A stretch of 64,000 nt of DNA, from assembly GCF_030247185.1 (NCBI RefSeq), contig NC_080570.1, positions 75,558,132 to 75,622,131 on the forward strand, in the 5' to 3' direction. Positions 1 through 11,416 of this stretch are shown in pieces. How positions within the stretch are numbered: position 1 is the stretch's first letter; each line of letters starts with the position of its first letter. A program made the position numbers and the translations under genes. The notes beneath the pieces are model-generated. The model searched no databases, was not told the DNA's origin, and saw only the letters and a program-made list of their open reading frames with translations. Source of the DNA: Malaya genurostris. Taxonomy: Eukaryota > Arthropoda > Insecta > Diptera > Culicidae.

Positions 1-587
1 GGTATTGTAAGAAATTGTTTATTTTCTGAGTAACTGTCATTTATAATGCTAATAATGTCCAATTCTGTTGAGTTCAATGCATTGATGTTGCTGAAGCAAT
101 AAAGCTTGGCTGTGTGATATCCTATAACAGGTATTATTTCAGATTGTAACAATCTTTATAGCAAAACTATAACTTCATCATTGACAAGCTCCTGAATGAA
201 ATACAAACCAAGTATTTTCGTGATACAAACAATGTGATAAACATTGAAAAAAACAGGCATATACATGGTTAGCAAGTTGTTCAATACATATACATATAAC
301 CTCATGTTAGTCATTCATAATTACTCATGATTTGTAGCTCTAGTGTAAGAGTAATCACTAACAATAACGATTGAATTAGCATATATTCAAAGTGTGAAGG
401 ATTCAAAAATCCATTACCTCCAGTCTTGTTTACAAGCCAATATAACGAGAGGTAAGCCCACTGCGCTCAATCATTGAAAAAAGTTCTTGTTTCTATGTGT
501 CCGTTTTTCTTGGTATGCTTCATGCGACGGTTCGTTCAACTGAAGCGGATGAATTTTGCGCGCATTTAATGACGCTACATTTCACCT
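1..587. other. AT-rich sequence with no recognisable gene
   Basis: No coding region, RNA gene or clear repeat boundary is seen here. The open frame that runs through the last 90 bases only becomes meaningful at about 588, where similarity to the LINE copy at 58.6 kb begins. The sequence is treated as the insertion flank of that truncated LINE. Confidence 0.5.
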
Positions 588-2830
588 TAAGCCCCCTCTT
601 ATACAATTTTTACGTAAATGATATCGATGAATGTATCAACACATCTTGCACGCTAAGGCAACTTGCCGACGACAGCGTTGTGTCTATTATAGGACCCAAA
701 GCTGCCGATCTCCAAGGACCATTGCAAGATACCCTCGACAACTTGTCGACATGGGCTCTTCAGATGGGTATCGAGTTCTCTACGGAGAAAACTGAGTTGG
801 TTGTATTTTCAAGGAAGCGAGAACCAGCACAATTACAGCTTCAACTAAGGGGTGAAAACATAGCTCAGGTCTTCACATTTTAATATCTCGGGGTCTGGTT
901 CGTCTCCAAAGGCACCTGGGGATGTCATATTAGGTGTCTGAAACAAAAATGTCAACAGAGAATCAATTTTCTTCGCACAATAACTGGATCATGGTGGGGT
1001 GCTCACCCAGGAGACCTGATCAATTTGTACCAAACAACGATATTGTCCGTGATGGAATACGGATGCTTCTGCTTCCAATCCGCGGCGAACACCCATTTTA
1101 TCAAGCTGGAAAGAATTCAGTATCGTTGTTTGCGTATTGCCTTAGGTTGCATGCAGTCGACTCATACGATGAGTCTTGAAGTACTGGCGGGTGTCTTACC
1201 GTTGAAAAATCGATTCTGGGATCTCTCATATCGATTGCTAATTCGATGCGATATCCTGAATCCGAAGGTGGTCGAAAACTTCGAAAGGCTTGTCGAGTTC
1301 AATTCTCACACCCGTTTTATGTCCTTGTATTTTAATTGCATGGCTCAGAATATTAATCTTTCTTCGTTCGCTTTCAACCGTGCTCATTTCTTGGATTCTT
1401 CTGATTATACTGTGTTTTTCGACACATCAATGAGAGAAGAGATTCGTGGAATTCCGGAACACGTACGCCCTCGAGTGGCCCCTAATATATTTTATAATAA
1501 ATTTAGAACAGTCAACTGTGAAAAGGTGTTTTACACTGATGGATCAAACATCGACAGGTCCACAGGCTTCGGCATCTTCAATCAGAACATCACCGCTTCG
1601 TACAAACTCAGTGATCCGGCTTCAGTTTACGTCGCAGAATTAGCTGCTATTCAGTACACCCTCGAGATCATTGAAACCTTGCCCAAAGACCATTACTTCA
1701 TTGTCACGGACAATCTAAGCTCAATAGAAGCTCTCCGGGCAATGAAGCAAGGAAAGTATCCCCCATATTTCCTGGGGAAAATACGGGAACACGAGAACTT
1801 TATCTGAACGGTCTTATTCAATATCGTTAGTCTGGGTCTCTTCGCATTGTTCCATTCCGGGCAATGAAAAGGCAGACTCATTGGCTAAGAAGGGCGCATT
1901 AGATTTGAAATTGCTTCAACGAATTTTTCAGTATATCTCGTCGAAGGACTCTCGAAAGTTGGCAAACTTCATGTAGTAATAGGGAGCTGGGACGATGGTT
2001 ACACACCATTATCCCGAAGGTATCGACGAAACCTTGGTTCAGAGGGATGAATGTGGGTCGAGATTTCATACGTGTGATATCCCGGCTTATGTCTAATCAC
2101 CACATTTTGAATGCACACCTCCGGCGTATAGGTCTCGTGGCGAGCGGTCTCTGCACTTGCGGTAAGGGTTATCACGACATTGAAAATATTGTTTGGGCAT
2201 GTACCGAGTATTGTGGCGCTAGATCGCAGCTATTAGACTCCCTTCGGGCCCGAGGTATATCACCCGGTGTTCCAGTACGAGACGTTTTGGCCCATCGAGA
2301 CCTTCCCTATATGTCACTCTTGTATCAGTTCATTAAAAAACATCAACTTACAAGTCTGATCTGTATTCTGCTATCCTCCGATGATACTTCAATTCAACCT
2401 CGACTCTAACATTCGCTCGCAACTCCTCATCCAACATCTGTTCACCAACTTCTTCGGAACTAACAAAATCTTTGTGCTGACACTAATTTTTTTTGCTCCC
2501 CCTTCATTCGTCTCTTCACTATCTCGACGTGAACTAATTAAATCTTTTCGCGTTCTTACCCCATTCTTCAACAACATTTATTTCTCTCTGTTTCACTCCT
2601 TCTTTTCTGCAAAATTCGCCACCACGGAGGGCCGCCCTAGTCGACGATCAACATGCGGGCAACCCGCCGGGTTCTCATTGCCCGGGGGCGTTTCCCGCGG
2701 ACCCACACGAAGAATGCGACCACCATCGATGCGTACCACCGTCATTAGGCACCAACGTCACCAATTCAGCATACAAGTTCCAACCCACCAGCCTCTACCG
2801 ATGACAAGTGGGAAAATATGATCATGAAAT
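588..2830 (+). mobile_element. 5'-truncated I-group LINE, copy 1
   Basis: A non-LTR retrotransposon that starts abruptly inside the reverse transcriptase core and runs through connection, RNase H, a C-terminal zinc-finger-like segment and a 3' UTR. It is closely similar to the LINE at 57.5-63.8 kb. Similarity starts at a CTTAAGCCCC motif next to the RT 'PQGS' box, so ORF1, the endonuclease and the N-terminal RT are absent, as in typical 5' truncation. The 3' UTR is GC-richer, with a strong stem (GGGCAACCC...) near 2660-2700. The 3' end is placed at about 2830, but no poly-A tail or target duplication was identified, so that boundary is approximate. An RNase H in the ORF points to the I/LOA/R1 group; the exact clade (possibly Loner or I) is not settled. 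Confidence 0.85.
590..2409 (+). pseudogene. RT and RNase H ORF2 fragment of I-group LINE (copy 1)
   Basis: The frame reads through the RT catalytic box (LADD, in place of the usual YADD) at about 660, then a TAA stop at 881-883 that is AAA in the copy at 58.9 kb. The same frame is open again from 884 to 1807. RNase H lies at about 1525-1740 with its acidic residues in TDGS, AELAAI and TDN. After 1807 the frame is lost through small indels and recovers at 2047-2409, where a C-x-C-x4-H-x8-C cluster followed by a conserved SLRARG segment forms the usual LINE C-terminal end. The product would have been the reverse transcriptase of target-primed retrotransposition. The copy is dead: it is truncated, with one nonsense codon and at least two frameshifts. 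Confidence 0.85.
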
Positions 2831-5270
2831 TGAAGGCACTAATTTACTCTAATTTTAGCTTAACGCAGTGTGCTTTAATGTATGTTATTGAAAAAAAAAC
2901 ATGTTGACTATTTTTTGAACGCAATTGTATATTATGCCAATAATGATTGGAAGGAAAAAGATAAATGAAAGATAGGAATAGTTAAATTTATTACAAAATA
3001 GAGATAGAAAACTGAGATAATTGATGGTTGAAAATTATCGATTATTTGATGCAATATTTTGCGAATCAAATGTCATTAAACTTTTAGCATTCAGAGTTCC
3101 TGAATGAATTTTTTCGAAGATGACTCAATCCCGATTAAAATTCGTCCATTGGCATAGAATTTGCTGCAGATGTAGGTTTTCCTGAGGACGTCGGACCTTT
3201 CCCCAAGGCGAGTGTGCGAGCTGATTTGGAGGACACAAACTTAAGCGCACGCTGGAGAAGGGAAAAGAAGAAGCGAAAGCTAAACAAAATTCACTAATGC
3301 TGCCAAAGCTAAGTCTAAAATAATTAGAACCAAAACGTGAGAAGGAAAGTTTTTTAATGGTGTATTCTGTCTTGTTTTTCACTAATGTTTCCCATTGATG
3401 CATTCGATGTGTCACATATTTTTTCAAACTCGGCCAGAATACTCCGCCCATGGGGTTGGTTGGTTGATATTTGTCTTTGCATTTGGTTGTTAATAACTAT
3501 TTCCCGGACTTTTATTCAGGAATGAAAAAAAAAATCATATGCGCTCAAAAGAATAAACCGTTTGTTGGAAAGTTTAACCAAAAGCGTACAAAAATGCCGA
3601 AAGTGAAACTCGGCCAACCAGCCCCGGTCTGCCCTAATTATATACATATTTCCATACTTATGGAAATTGATCATATTGATTTTGAAAGACCATATCAATT
3701 TATATCAGTTGACGAGACTGAGGAACAATCGATGTCTCAAGGATGGACCGATTTTGGCGATCTTAGATTCATACCAGTGACTCTATACTATTCAACACTG
3801 AAGTGTCATTGACTGAATGTTTTGATTTCCACTTCCGATACCACATATTATTCAACGACGGAGTCTCTGAATTTATTTCACATTCACAGATATGAACACT
3901 TATTATACCACTAACTTGCTATAAAATCAATACCTTATTTGATACTTGGGAGTCGTTTTTTCTGCATACTTTAAAACAAATTAAAAACTGATTTACCAGT
4001 ATGGTCTGTTATTGCTGCATGTCTAGAAAAATGCCAACTTTTTTAAGTTTAACTCTGCGCCGATTTCGAGTTCCACCAGGAGGAGTAATCCAAATTAGGA
4101 AGCAAAACAGTGAAGTTTTTCTCGGAACAACGCATTCTTCAACAATTTAGGTGGATATTCAAAAATACTTGCTCACATTTCTGTAGATAAACTTTTAGTA
4201 CAGAATTACGACAAAAGTGAGGGAACGAGGCGATTCAGTTCATGTAAGATAATTTTATTGTGCAAAACTATCCCTGTTTTCCCACTGGTATCCTCTCTCT
4301 CTGTCTCTTCTACCTGTCACTTGAAACTAATGTACCGGCTGCAGAGCAACATTACATTTATATACATGAAATTACTCGTTTGCCTTTAATCTTGCTTAGC
4401 ATATTTCAGGATGTCTATTTTGTAACAATGTTTCTGGTGCTTCACACCTTGTCTCTTAGCGGTAAAATAATCGCCGACGGCAAATGACTGATGTTTTCTG
4501 CATTATTCATTTTATGCAAATTTATTCATATTTTCACGTAGTGAATGGAGAAAAGCTCACCAGACATTATAAATGCAGCCTTGTAGTGTTCTTGCGACAG
4601 ACACAGTACACGGTACAAGGCAAACACAGCATCAAAATGCGTGTTGAAAAGTGTGTACTTTTCAAAGGAACGTTATTTTCTTTCGTGGGTTTGAAGAAAC
4701 TTCACATCTTCAAACAGAAGTTACGCTGGAAAATTGTCTCTGAGTTCATTTCGGTATTTAAATCAAGAGATTTGCTTCACGCACGCAAACCGTTGGGACC
4801 GAACTTGTTCATAGCGATGGCACCAATATAAATGTTGAAATGGAATTACCTTTCGGGCCCATTGGATGATGGGTAGGGTGGTATGTGGCATTCTTTTGTT
4901 TCTATTTGAGTTGCCATTATAAATACTGCCCAAACTTTGACATCATTGGTTTCTTTTTATTGGAATTAAAATTTTCACCTTATGCAATACCATGTTGATT
5001 TTATTAAACACTGAAACAGTTTAGGTTTAACTGCCATTGCCAACTAGCAGTTCAACTAAATCCACTAAGTAGACGCAAAGTTTACACTACTTATGTAAAA
5101 TTTTAGTATACTGCATCGTGGTACAATATGTTCAGATGACTGGAATGGAAACGAATGCTGACTGACGGGGTGCCGTAGAATGTGAACATTAAGAGGCTTT
5201 TTGGTTACAGAGTAACCGGCTTGTGAAGTAAGTTCGTATTTATTTTCATTTGCCTTTGACACATTAGAGC
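2831..5270. other. No gene recognised
   Basis: AT-rich sequence without a supported gene. Open frames of about 110 codons at 3125-3451 (minus), 3471-3812 and 4484-4831 (plus) have no motif, no splice context and low-complexity composition, and are treated as chance. No inverted-repeat element with clear ends was found. Confidence 0.45.
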
Positions 5271-5274
5271 TTAA

Positions 5275-6147
5275 GGGGGGAGTAGGGTCAAAACTATGAA
5301 AAAATCATCATTTTAGCGAATTTTTTTTCCAGAACTCTCGTTCAACAAAATAAAATAAAATTTTTTGCATGATAAAAAGCATAATTCGAACAACATTTTG
5401 TAATTTTTTCGTGCAAAACTTTTGAGAAATAAGTCGGTGAAGAGGTATTTTTGAAGACGCTTATTAAAAATCATGTTTTGCGGTATCCACTGTATCTCAG
5501 CGCAGACTAATCAGAAGTGAACAAATGAACGCAGCAGAGTTAGAGTAGAAGTTTTTCTAGACTATAACATTTCTGTTTGTTTTTTTTTATATATATTTTT
5601 TAAAATTTTTGGTGGTTGTTCAAAGTGCAAACTTCAATTTTTCACGAAAGAATCCGTTATTTTGTAGCTGTAAAACATAGGGGTCTAGATTTTTATATGT
5701 GGAAAGTGTGTGCAAAATTTGAAAAGAATTGGTGCAGTAGTTTTTGAATGACGATGGACACGGACTTTCAAAACCTGCTTTCGAGAAAAACGCATTCAAT
5801 GTTTTTTTGTCTATAAAATCAATGGAAACAATTTATTACTCAAGGGAGCTTGTAGGACCTAACACTTTCAAAAAGTCATATTTTTTCTTTTATAATTTAT
5901 AATAATGAAACATTTCAAGAATTTTTTGTCAACTTTTAAAGTCAATCGAAGTAGGAAACTATTGTCTGTGCGCCGAGCTCTTGCTTCTTCGCAGAATGAG
6001 ATAGCCATAGATAAAGGTCTATAACTTCCAGAGTTTCGTTCCAATAGGCTTGAAAATTTCACAGAATATTCTTAAAATGCTTTACTATAAAAAAATATAA
6101 AGAAAATAATAAATGATTATTCAAAACTGTTAGACCCTACCCGCCCC
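5275..6147. mobile_element. Non-autonomous DNA element flanked by TTAA (family Z)
   Basis: An 873-bp element with short inverted ends: GGGGGGAGTAGGGTC on the left and the complement of GGGGCGGGTAGGGTC on the right. It is flanked by TTAA at 5271-5274 and 6148-6151. It has no transposase. Parts of the same family recur at 8468-8680, 36850-37475 and 41025-41300. TTAA duplication is the piggyBac hallmark, but the ends begin with G rather than the usual C, so assignment to piggyBac is only suggested. Because TTAA is palindromic, it could also be the outermost part of the inverted repeat. Confidence 0.65.
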
Positions 6148-6549
6148 TTAAGACGTTCTTATTCTAAAATGAGTGCTCTGCGGTTTTAGGTTGAGCTGCT
6201 TGGTGGCAATGGTTGCTAAATTTGACCTGATATAGCACTGATGAGCTGAAGGCGAAACGTGAAGAAGACGAAAATGAATATACGCTCCGGTTACTATGTA
6301 ATCAGGAAACTTCTAGATTTTCAAGCAATAACAGGTTTATAAAATAAACTTATATTTTTAGCAAGTTCTGTTATAAATTTGGTCTCATTAGTTGATGAAT
6401 TCACAAAAATTTCGAACTAGTATCAAAACCAGAAACAGTTTAAATCTGATTAACAGCATTGGTTGCTTTGAAATTTTGAGTATCTAAGGACTGGAAATAA
6501 CCACGCACGTGTGATATTCGTAGCTCTAATGTATGTGTGTACTTTACCT

Positions 6550-6700
6550 TCAGTACAATTAACTTCAAACGCTCGGGTTGGAAATTTCATCAAATATTTT
6601 TCCAAAAAATTTTAACTTCAAAACACTGACGGATATTGATGCATTTGGTATTAAAAAAACCGGATATTCTTTATTTTATTCTATTTTTATCAAAGTTGAT
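6550..6700 (+). repeat. Repeat shared with 54330-54480
   Basis: The stretch containing CAAACGCTCGGGTTGG and GATATTGATGCATTTGG recurs at about 54335-54475 in the same orientation with moderate divergence. It forms the left flank of the mariner that begins at 6704. Its nature is unknown. Confidence 0.5.
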
Positions 6701-6737
6701 ATACCTTATGATCAAAAAAGAACCTGAATTTTATTTA

Positions 6738-7640
<903 letters not shown>

Positions 7641-7648
7641 AATTTCAA

Positions 7649-8380
7649 TTTTTAATGAATTTCTTTATTATTACCTTCAAAGTACTCTCCTCCTGCGGCA
7701 ATACATGCATGCCAACGCTTGATCCAATTTTCCATACAAGTTTCATAGGCCGCCGAAGGTATGGCCTTTAGTTCACGCAGCTAATTCTCTTTTATGGTCT
7801 CTATGGTCTCAAAACGCGTTCCCCGCAATGGCAATTTGAGTCTGGGGAAGAGGAAAAAGTCACACGGGGCCATATCTGGAGAGTACGGTGCTTGGTTGAT
7901 GATATTGGTTAAGTTTTTGGCCAAAAACTGCATCACAACCAACATCAACACGACGCTGTTTTTGAATGAAATTCAGCTTTTTTGGCACAAGCCGAGAAGC
8001 GACGCGTTTCAAACCCAAAACATCAGTTAAAATATGTTCGGCTGATCCATAAGAGATGTCCAACAACACAACAGTCTCTCAAATCGGTACAGAACGATTT
8101 TGCAACACGATTTGCTTCGCCGGTTCAATGTTTTCTTCAGTAACAGATGTTGTTGGGCGGCCAGGGATCTCATCATGATCCAAGCTTGTACGACCACCTT
8201 TGAAGCGTTTATACCACTCGTACGCCTGTGTTTTTCCTAAAAAAGATTCACCAAAGGCCTTTTCTAACATTTTCAACATATCGAAACACTTAAATCCATT
8301 TGCAACTACTTTGTATAGATGCCGAACAAAAACTAATCGTACGATATGCGTCAAAATTTGACAGAAAGTGTTGCCAACGT
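7649..8380 (-). pseudogene. Mariner transposase, internally deleted
   Basis: Reading the minus strand from 8380, the helix-turn-helix region is recognisable (KTQAYEWYKRFKGGRTS, then GRPTTSVTEENI). It is followed in another frame by SYGSAEHILTDVLGLKR and LNFIQKQRRVDV, and then jumps to FLAKNLTNIINQAPYSPDMA and CDFFLFPRLKLPL, the region of the third catalytic aspartate. The segment carrying the first two aspartates is missing, and the C-terminal part has an in-frame stop. Relative to the 35 kb copy, the start codon and the first 20 or so codons are also gone. Such proteins cut at TA sites and move the element; this copy cannot. Confidence 0.85.
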
Positions 8381-8467
8381 TGAGAGAATAAAAGTTTACC
8401 GATTGGACAAGCGCGGGAATTTTAAAATGAAAATTCCGGTTCTCTTTGATCATAAGGTAGTCACCTT

Positions 8468-8680
8468 TTGTTTATTGATTTCAAGGCAGCGTACTATCGT
8501 TTGACAAAATAAATTCAAATATTTTGTGTAATAAAAAGCATCATTCGACAACATTTTGTAATTTTTTCGTTGAAAAATATTGAGAAATAAGTCGGTAAAG
8601 AGGCATTTTTGAGGAAGCTTCTTAAAAATCATAATTTGCGGTGTCCACTGTATATCAGCGCAGACTAATCAGAAGTGAAT
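8468..8680 (+). repeat. Family Z fragment
   Basis: A partial copy of the TTAA-flanked element at 5275-6147. The shared core includes ACAACATTTTGTAATTTTTT and CAGCGCAGACTAATCAGAAG. It begins shortly after the mariner end and stops sharply at about 8680. Confidence 0.65.
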
Positions 8681-8765
8681 CCCGAAACATTCGGAGGAAC
8701 TAGAGAAACATCGCCCAAGACCGACGAAGATGGAGCTCTACAATACGCCCGGCACTGGCGTGAAG
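8681..8765 (+). pseudogene. Possible LINE ORF2 C-terminal scrap
   Basis: One frame reads RNIRRN, a stop, then RNIAQDRRRWSSTIRPAL. The 'AQDRxxW' pattern is typical of the extreme C-terminus of several LINE reverse transcriptases in insects. The fragment is too short to place in a clade, and the call rests on that motif alone. Confidence 0.35.
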
Positions 8766-9094
8766 TCACGCTGTAGCCATCCAGGTATCCAGGTCCAAGT
8801 ATAGTCCAAGAACACTTAAGTTATTCCAGATCACGTTGGGGTAATTCAGTTCTACAGATTATGGTCCCGAATAACTGCTTTTGGATTGTAACAAGACATG
8901 CGATATATTTAAAAAAAACATTTGCTGGGCTTAAAAAACATTTGCTGGAAGATAAGGCTAAGAAAAATTTATGGATATTACCTTATGAAATAATCGTATT
9001 TATGAATAATAAAAAAATCTACTAGGTTTTACAAGTTGTTTGAAGGCATTCAAAACTAAATAGAATTAGTTCAAAACAACAACAACGGGCACTA

Positions 9095-10219
9095 CAGTTC
9101 GAGTTTACATCTCATCCAAGTCAGTCGATAAAACAAAACCGCCTACGTTCGGGACAGAAGAAACCAAGTACAGTATTGTGTAGTGAACAATAGACCTCGA
9201 AAATGAGTGAACCAAACGAACAAAAGCTACCGTCGGTACGAAAGAATACAATTATTGTTGACTTTAGACGGTGCAAAATTCGACCTTCGATACGAGAACT
9301 TGAAGGTTTGCTTAAGGAGCAAATGCATATTGACATTAAACGTGTACATTTACTTCAATGCAATAATACAAATAATGATGTTTACATCCAGTTTTATAAA
9401 GAGTTGGATGCAATTCAATTCGCAAAAGACAATAACAATGGGCACTATGTATATATGGAAGATAGTGCTATAGAAGTGCATGTGCATGTTCTACCCTCAT
9501 GCGTCCCCGATCCTTATATTCGCGCAACTATGTCCCAATATGGAGAGATTCTCTCTATCGAAAAAGAAAAGTGGAAGAATTTTTTCCCCGGTATTCTAAA
9601 TGGCGTACGTTTGTTACGCATGCACTTGAGGAGGCCAATACCTTCTTATGTGACATTCGGTCAGGATACAAGAATACCGTGCAAATCACTTGTTACCTAT
9701 GACAATCAGATGGCCACATGTCGATATTGCCAAAAAGCTGTTCACTACGGTAAGCCATGTGATAAACCGGACAAGGAGACAACTATACCAAAGGACAACG
9801 GTGCTTCCTTTACACCAACCCCAAGCAACCCCAGTACATCTGTGACAGTCACCAACAACAGGGAAGTATCCCCTTCAACGAAACCATCCAACGTAACCCC
9901 TATAGAACAAAGTACACCAGCTGCAGTTAACAGCTTACCATCCAACCAACCAGCAACTGCAAACAATGTGCAACAAGGCGCATCTACAGCAACTAGCAAC
10001 GATATCAACAACAATACCACGGCAACGGATGACGAGACGAACCACGAATAAACTGCCCCTCAAACCTCGCAGGAGGAAAATGGAAGCTCCTCTCTCCCTA
10101 GAAAAAGGGTAATAACGAGATCGAATACAAAAAAATTTTATCTAAAAACTCAGCTAAATCGGCCACGTAAAGCTTGTACGCAAATAGACCTGAATAAAAT
10201 ATCTTTTAAATAAAAAAAA
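9095..10219 (+). mobile_element. Gag-only non-LTR retrotransposon insertion with poly-A tail
   Basis: A unit of about 1,125 bp that starts with CAGTTCGAGTTTACATC, has a 108-bp leader and one long ORF1, and ends in a poly-A run at about 10212-10220. It is flanked by a 14-bp direct repeat, AACAACGGGCACTA, at 9081-9094 and 10220-10233. ORF2 (endonuclease and RT) is entirely absent. An AATAAA at 10193-10198, inside the last codons of ORF1, precedes the A-run by 14 bases. This suggests that the inserted copy came from an RNA polyadenylated prematurely inside the coding region. The target was an older copy of a related gag gene, whose two halves flank the insertion. Confidence 0.85.
9203..10051 (+). 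CDS. LINE ORF1 (Gag-like RNA-binding protein)
   Basis: An open frame of 282 codons. Residues 1-150 resemble the RRM-like half of mosquito LINE ORF1 proteins (for example FPGILNGVRLLRMHLRR, IPSYVTFG). Residues 173-186 form one zinc knuckle, C-x2-C-x4-H-x4-C (CRYCQKAVHYGKPC). Residues 190-282 are a Ser/Thr/Pro/Asn-rich tail. Family knowledge: such proteins bind element RNA into a ribonucleoprotein. The frame stops at TAA 10049-10051, but the same frame is open again up to a second stop at 10211-10213 and encodes a basic tail (SLPRKRVITRSNTKKFYLK). The first stop is therefore probably a single nonsense change, and the ancestral ORF1 was about 336 codons. The start is the first ATG after the leader. 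Confidence 0.75.
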   Translation: MSEPNEQKLPSVRKNTIIVDFRRCKIRPSIRELEGLLKEQMHIDIKRVHLLQCNNTNNDVYIQFYKELDAIQFAKDNNNGHYVYMEDSAIEVHVHVLPSCVPDPYIRATMSQYGEILSIEKEKWKNFFPGILNGVRLLRMHLRRPIPSYVTFGQDTRIPCKSLVTYDNQMATCRYCQKAVHYGKPCDKPDKETTIPKDNGASFTPTPSNPSTSVTVTNNREVSPSTKPSNVTPIEQSTPAAVNSLPSNQPATANNVQQGASTATSNDINNNTTATDDETNHE

Positions 10220-10600
10220 AACAACGGGCACTATTCGGAGTATGAAAGTGTCAAGCACAACATACCACTTTATACGGAATCTAATGCTATATGAGAGCGT
10301 TTGCATAATCTTTCATCGGATACCAGTGAACGGTATGTTATAACATTGTTGCGCATTATTCATTAGGCTATACCTTTTTATGTGACGTTTAGTCAGGGCA
10401 CAGGAATCCAGTGTAAAACGCTTATCACATACGATCATCAAAAAGCAAGTCTTACGAAAAAGAAGAAATCATTCATCCCCAAGGACCACGGTACACCTTC
10501 TGCTTCAGTCCCAAACAACAACAGTGCCACCGAACGGGGTATTGAATTGCGAACTATTGCTCCCCTTCCATTGGTTTCTATATATCACAAAAAATATCGC
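10220..10600 (+). pseudogene. Older, degraded Gag ORF1 (right half of the insertion target)
   Basis: The sequence after the target duplication reads NGHYSEYE... and then, after stops, FYVTFSQGTGIQCKTLITYD and SFIPKDHGT. These align with NGHYVYM..., SYVTFGQDTRIPCKSLVTYD and TTIPKDNGA of the ORF1 just upstream. The zinc knuckle is deleted. The left half of the same old gene precedes 9081 (QNNNNGHY when read across the empty site). It therefore represents an earlier insertion that was later interrupted. Confidence 0.75.
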
Positions 10601-11416
10601 ATATTGTGAATTGTTTCCAAGCAATTAAACCATCAAAAAATCATTGTATCTATTCCAAAAGATTCGTTTGCAGCGAGCATTGAAGAGAAAAGAGCCAGAA
10701 CTTCAGGCAAGGAACGTTCATGTAATTTTTCATGCTACATGTAGCATCTATAAATCTTAAAAGTTACGACTAGCGGATACGAAATTCTGGCTCTTGCGCC
10801 TTATGAAATATGGTCACCGCCAAGTCTATCCAAAGAAAACATTGTAGTATGACGATAGTTTTCCTGATTCCTGAAATCTCAAAATAAAATCGTCGTAGCA
10901 AATGAACAATTAACAATCCATTTATTTCAAAACATTTTTTCGGATTATACCGATACATCTAACTTGACGTTTGATTTTTTTAATACCTTTCTATTGGACG
11001 AAGTTTTGATGTATGCAGAGAATTTCTGTTCTTCAGTACAATGTTTTTCTTTTGTTTCCTGCATAACACCCGTGTGCTTTTGGTATTTGGTTTATCCTGT
11101 AGTTATGAAGCTAATGCCACATAATATACTTTTTTGAGAACTTCGACAACTGTTTGGCCGTGAAATGATCATCAACTTTGCCATGTTGTAATGCGGGATA
11201 CAACCAAAGACCCGAAAGCTGCTTGTAGTATACTTTGCCACTTGTTTTATTATCCCTAACCACACAGTCAAATTTTGTCGCCAATTAGTCGTACAGCGTC
11301 GTAGTCGTAGTGATCCCATCTCTTATGCAAAGGTAACACTGCATTCCGTTTGCATTTTGTATTGTCTCACCGCTTGCCATCAGATCCAGGCTTCTGATTG
11401 AGAATAACCAATCCTG
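10601..11416. other. No gene recognised
   Basis: AT-rich sequence. On the minus strand at 11000-11320 there are scattered short peptides that could be a decayed transposase (for example a KLRPIERY-like stretch near 10990-11010), but no frame longer than about 25 residues supports it. Confidence 0.35.

Noticed and set aside
3471..3812. 113-codon plus-strand frame
   Set aside because: No recognisable family and an internal low-complexity Lys run; an overlapping minus-strand frame is also open.
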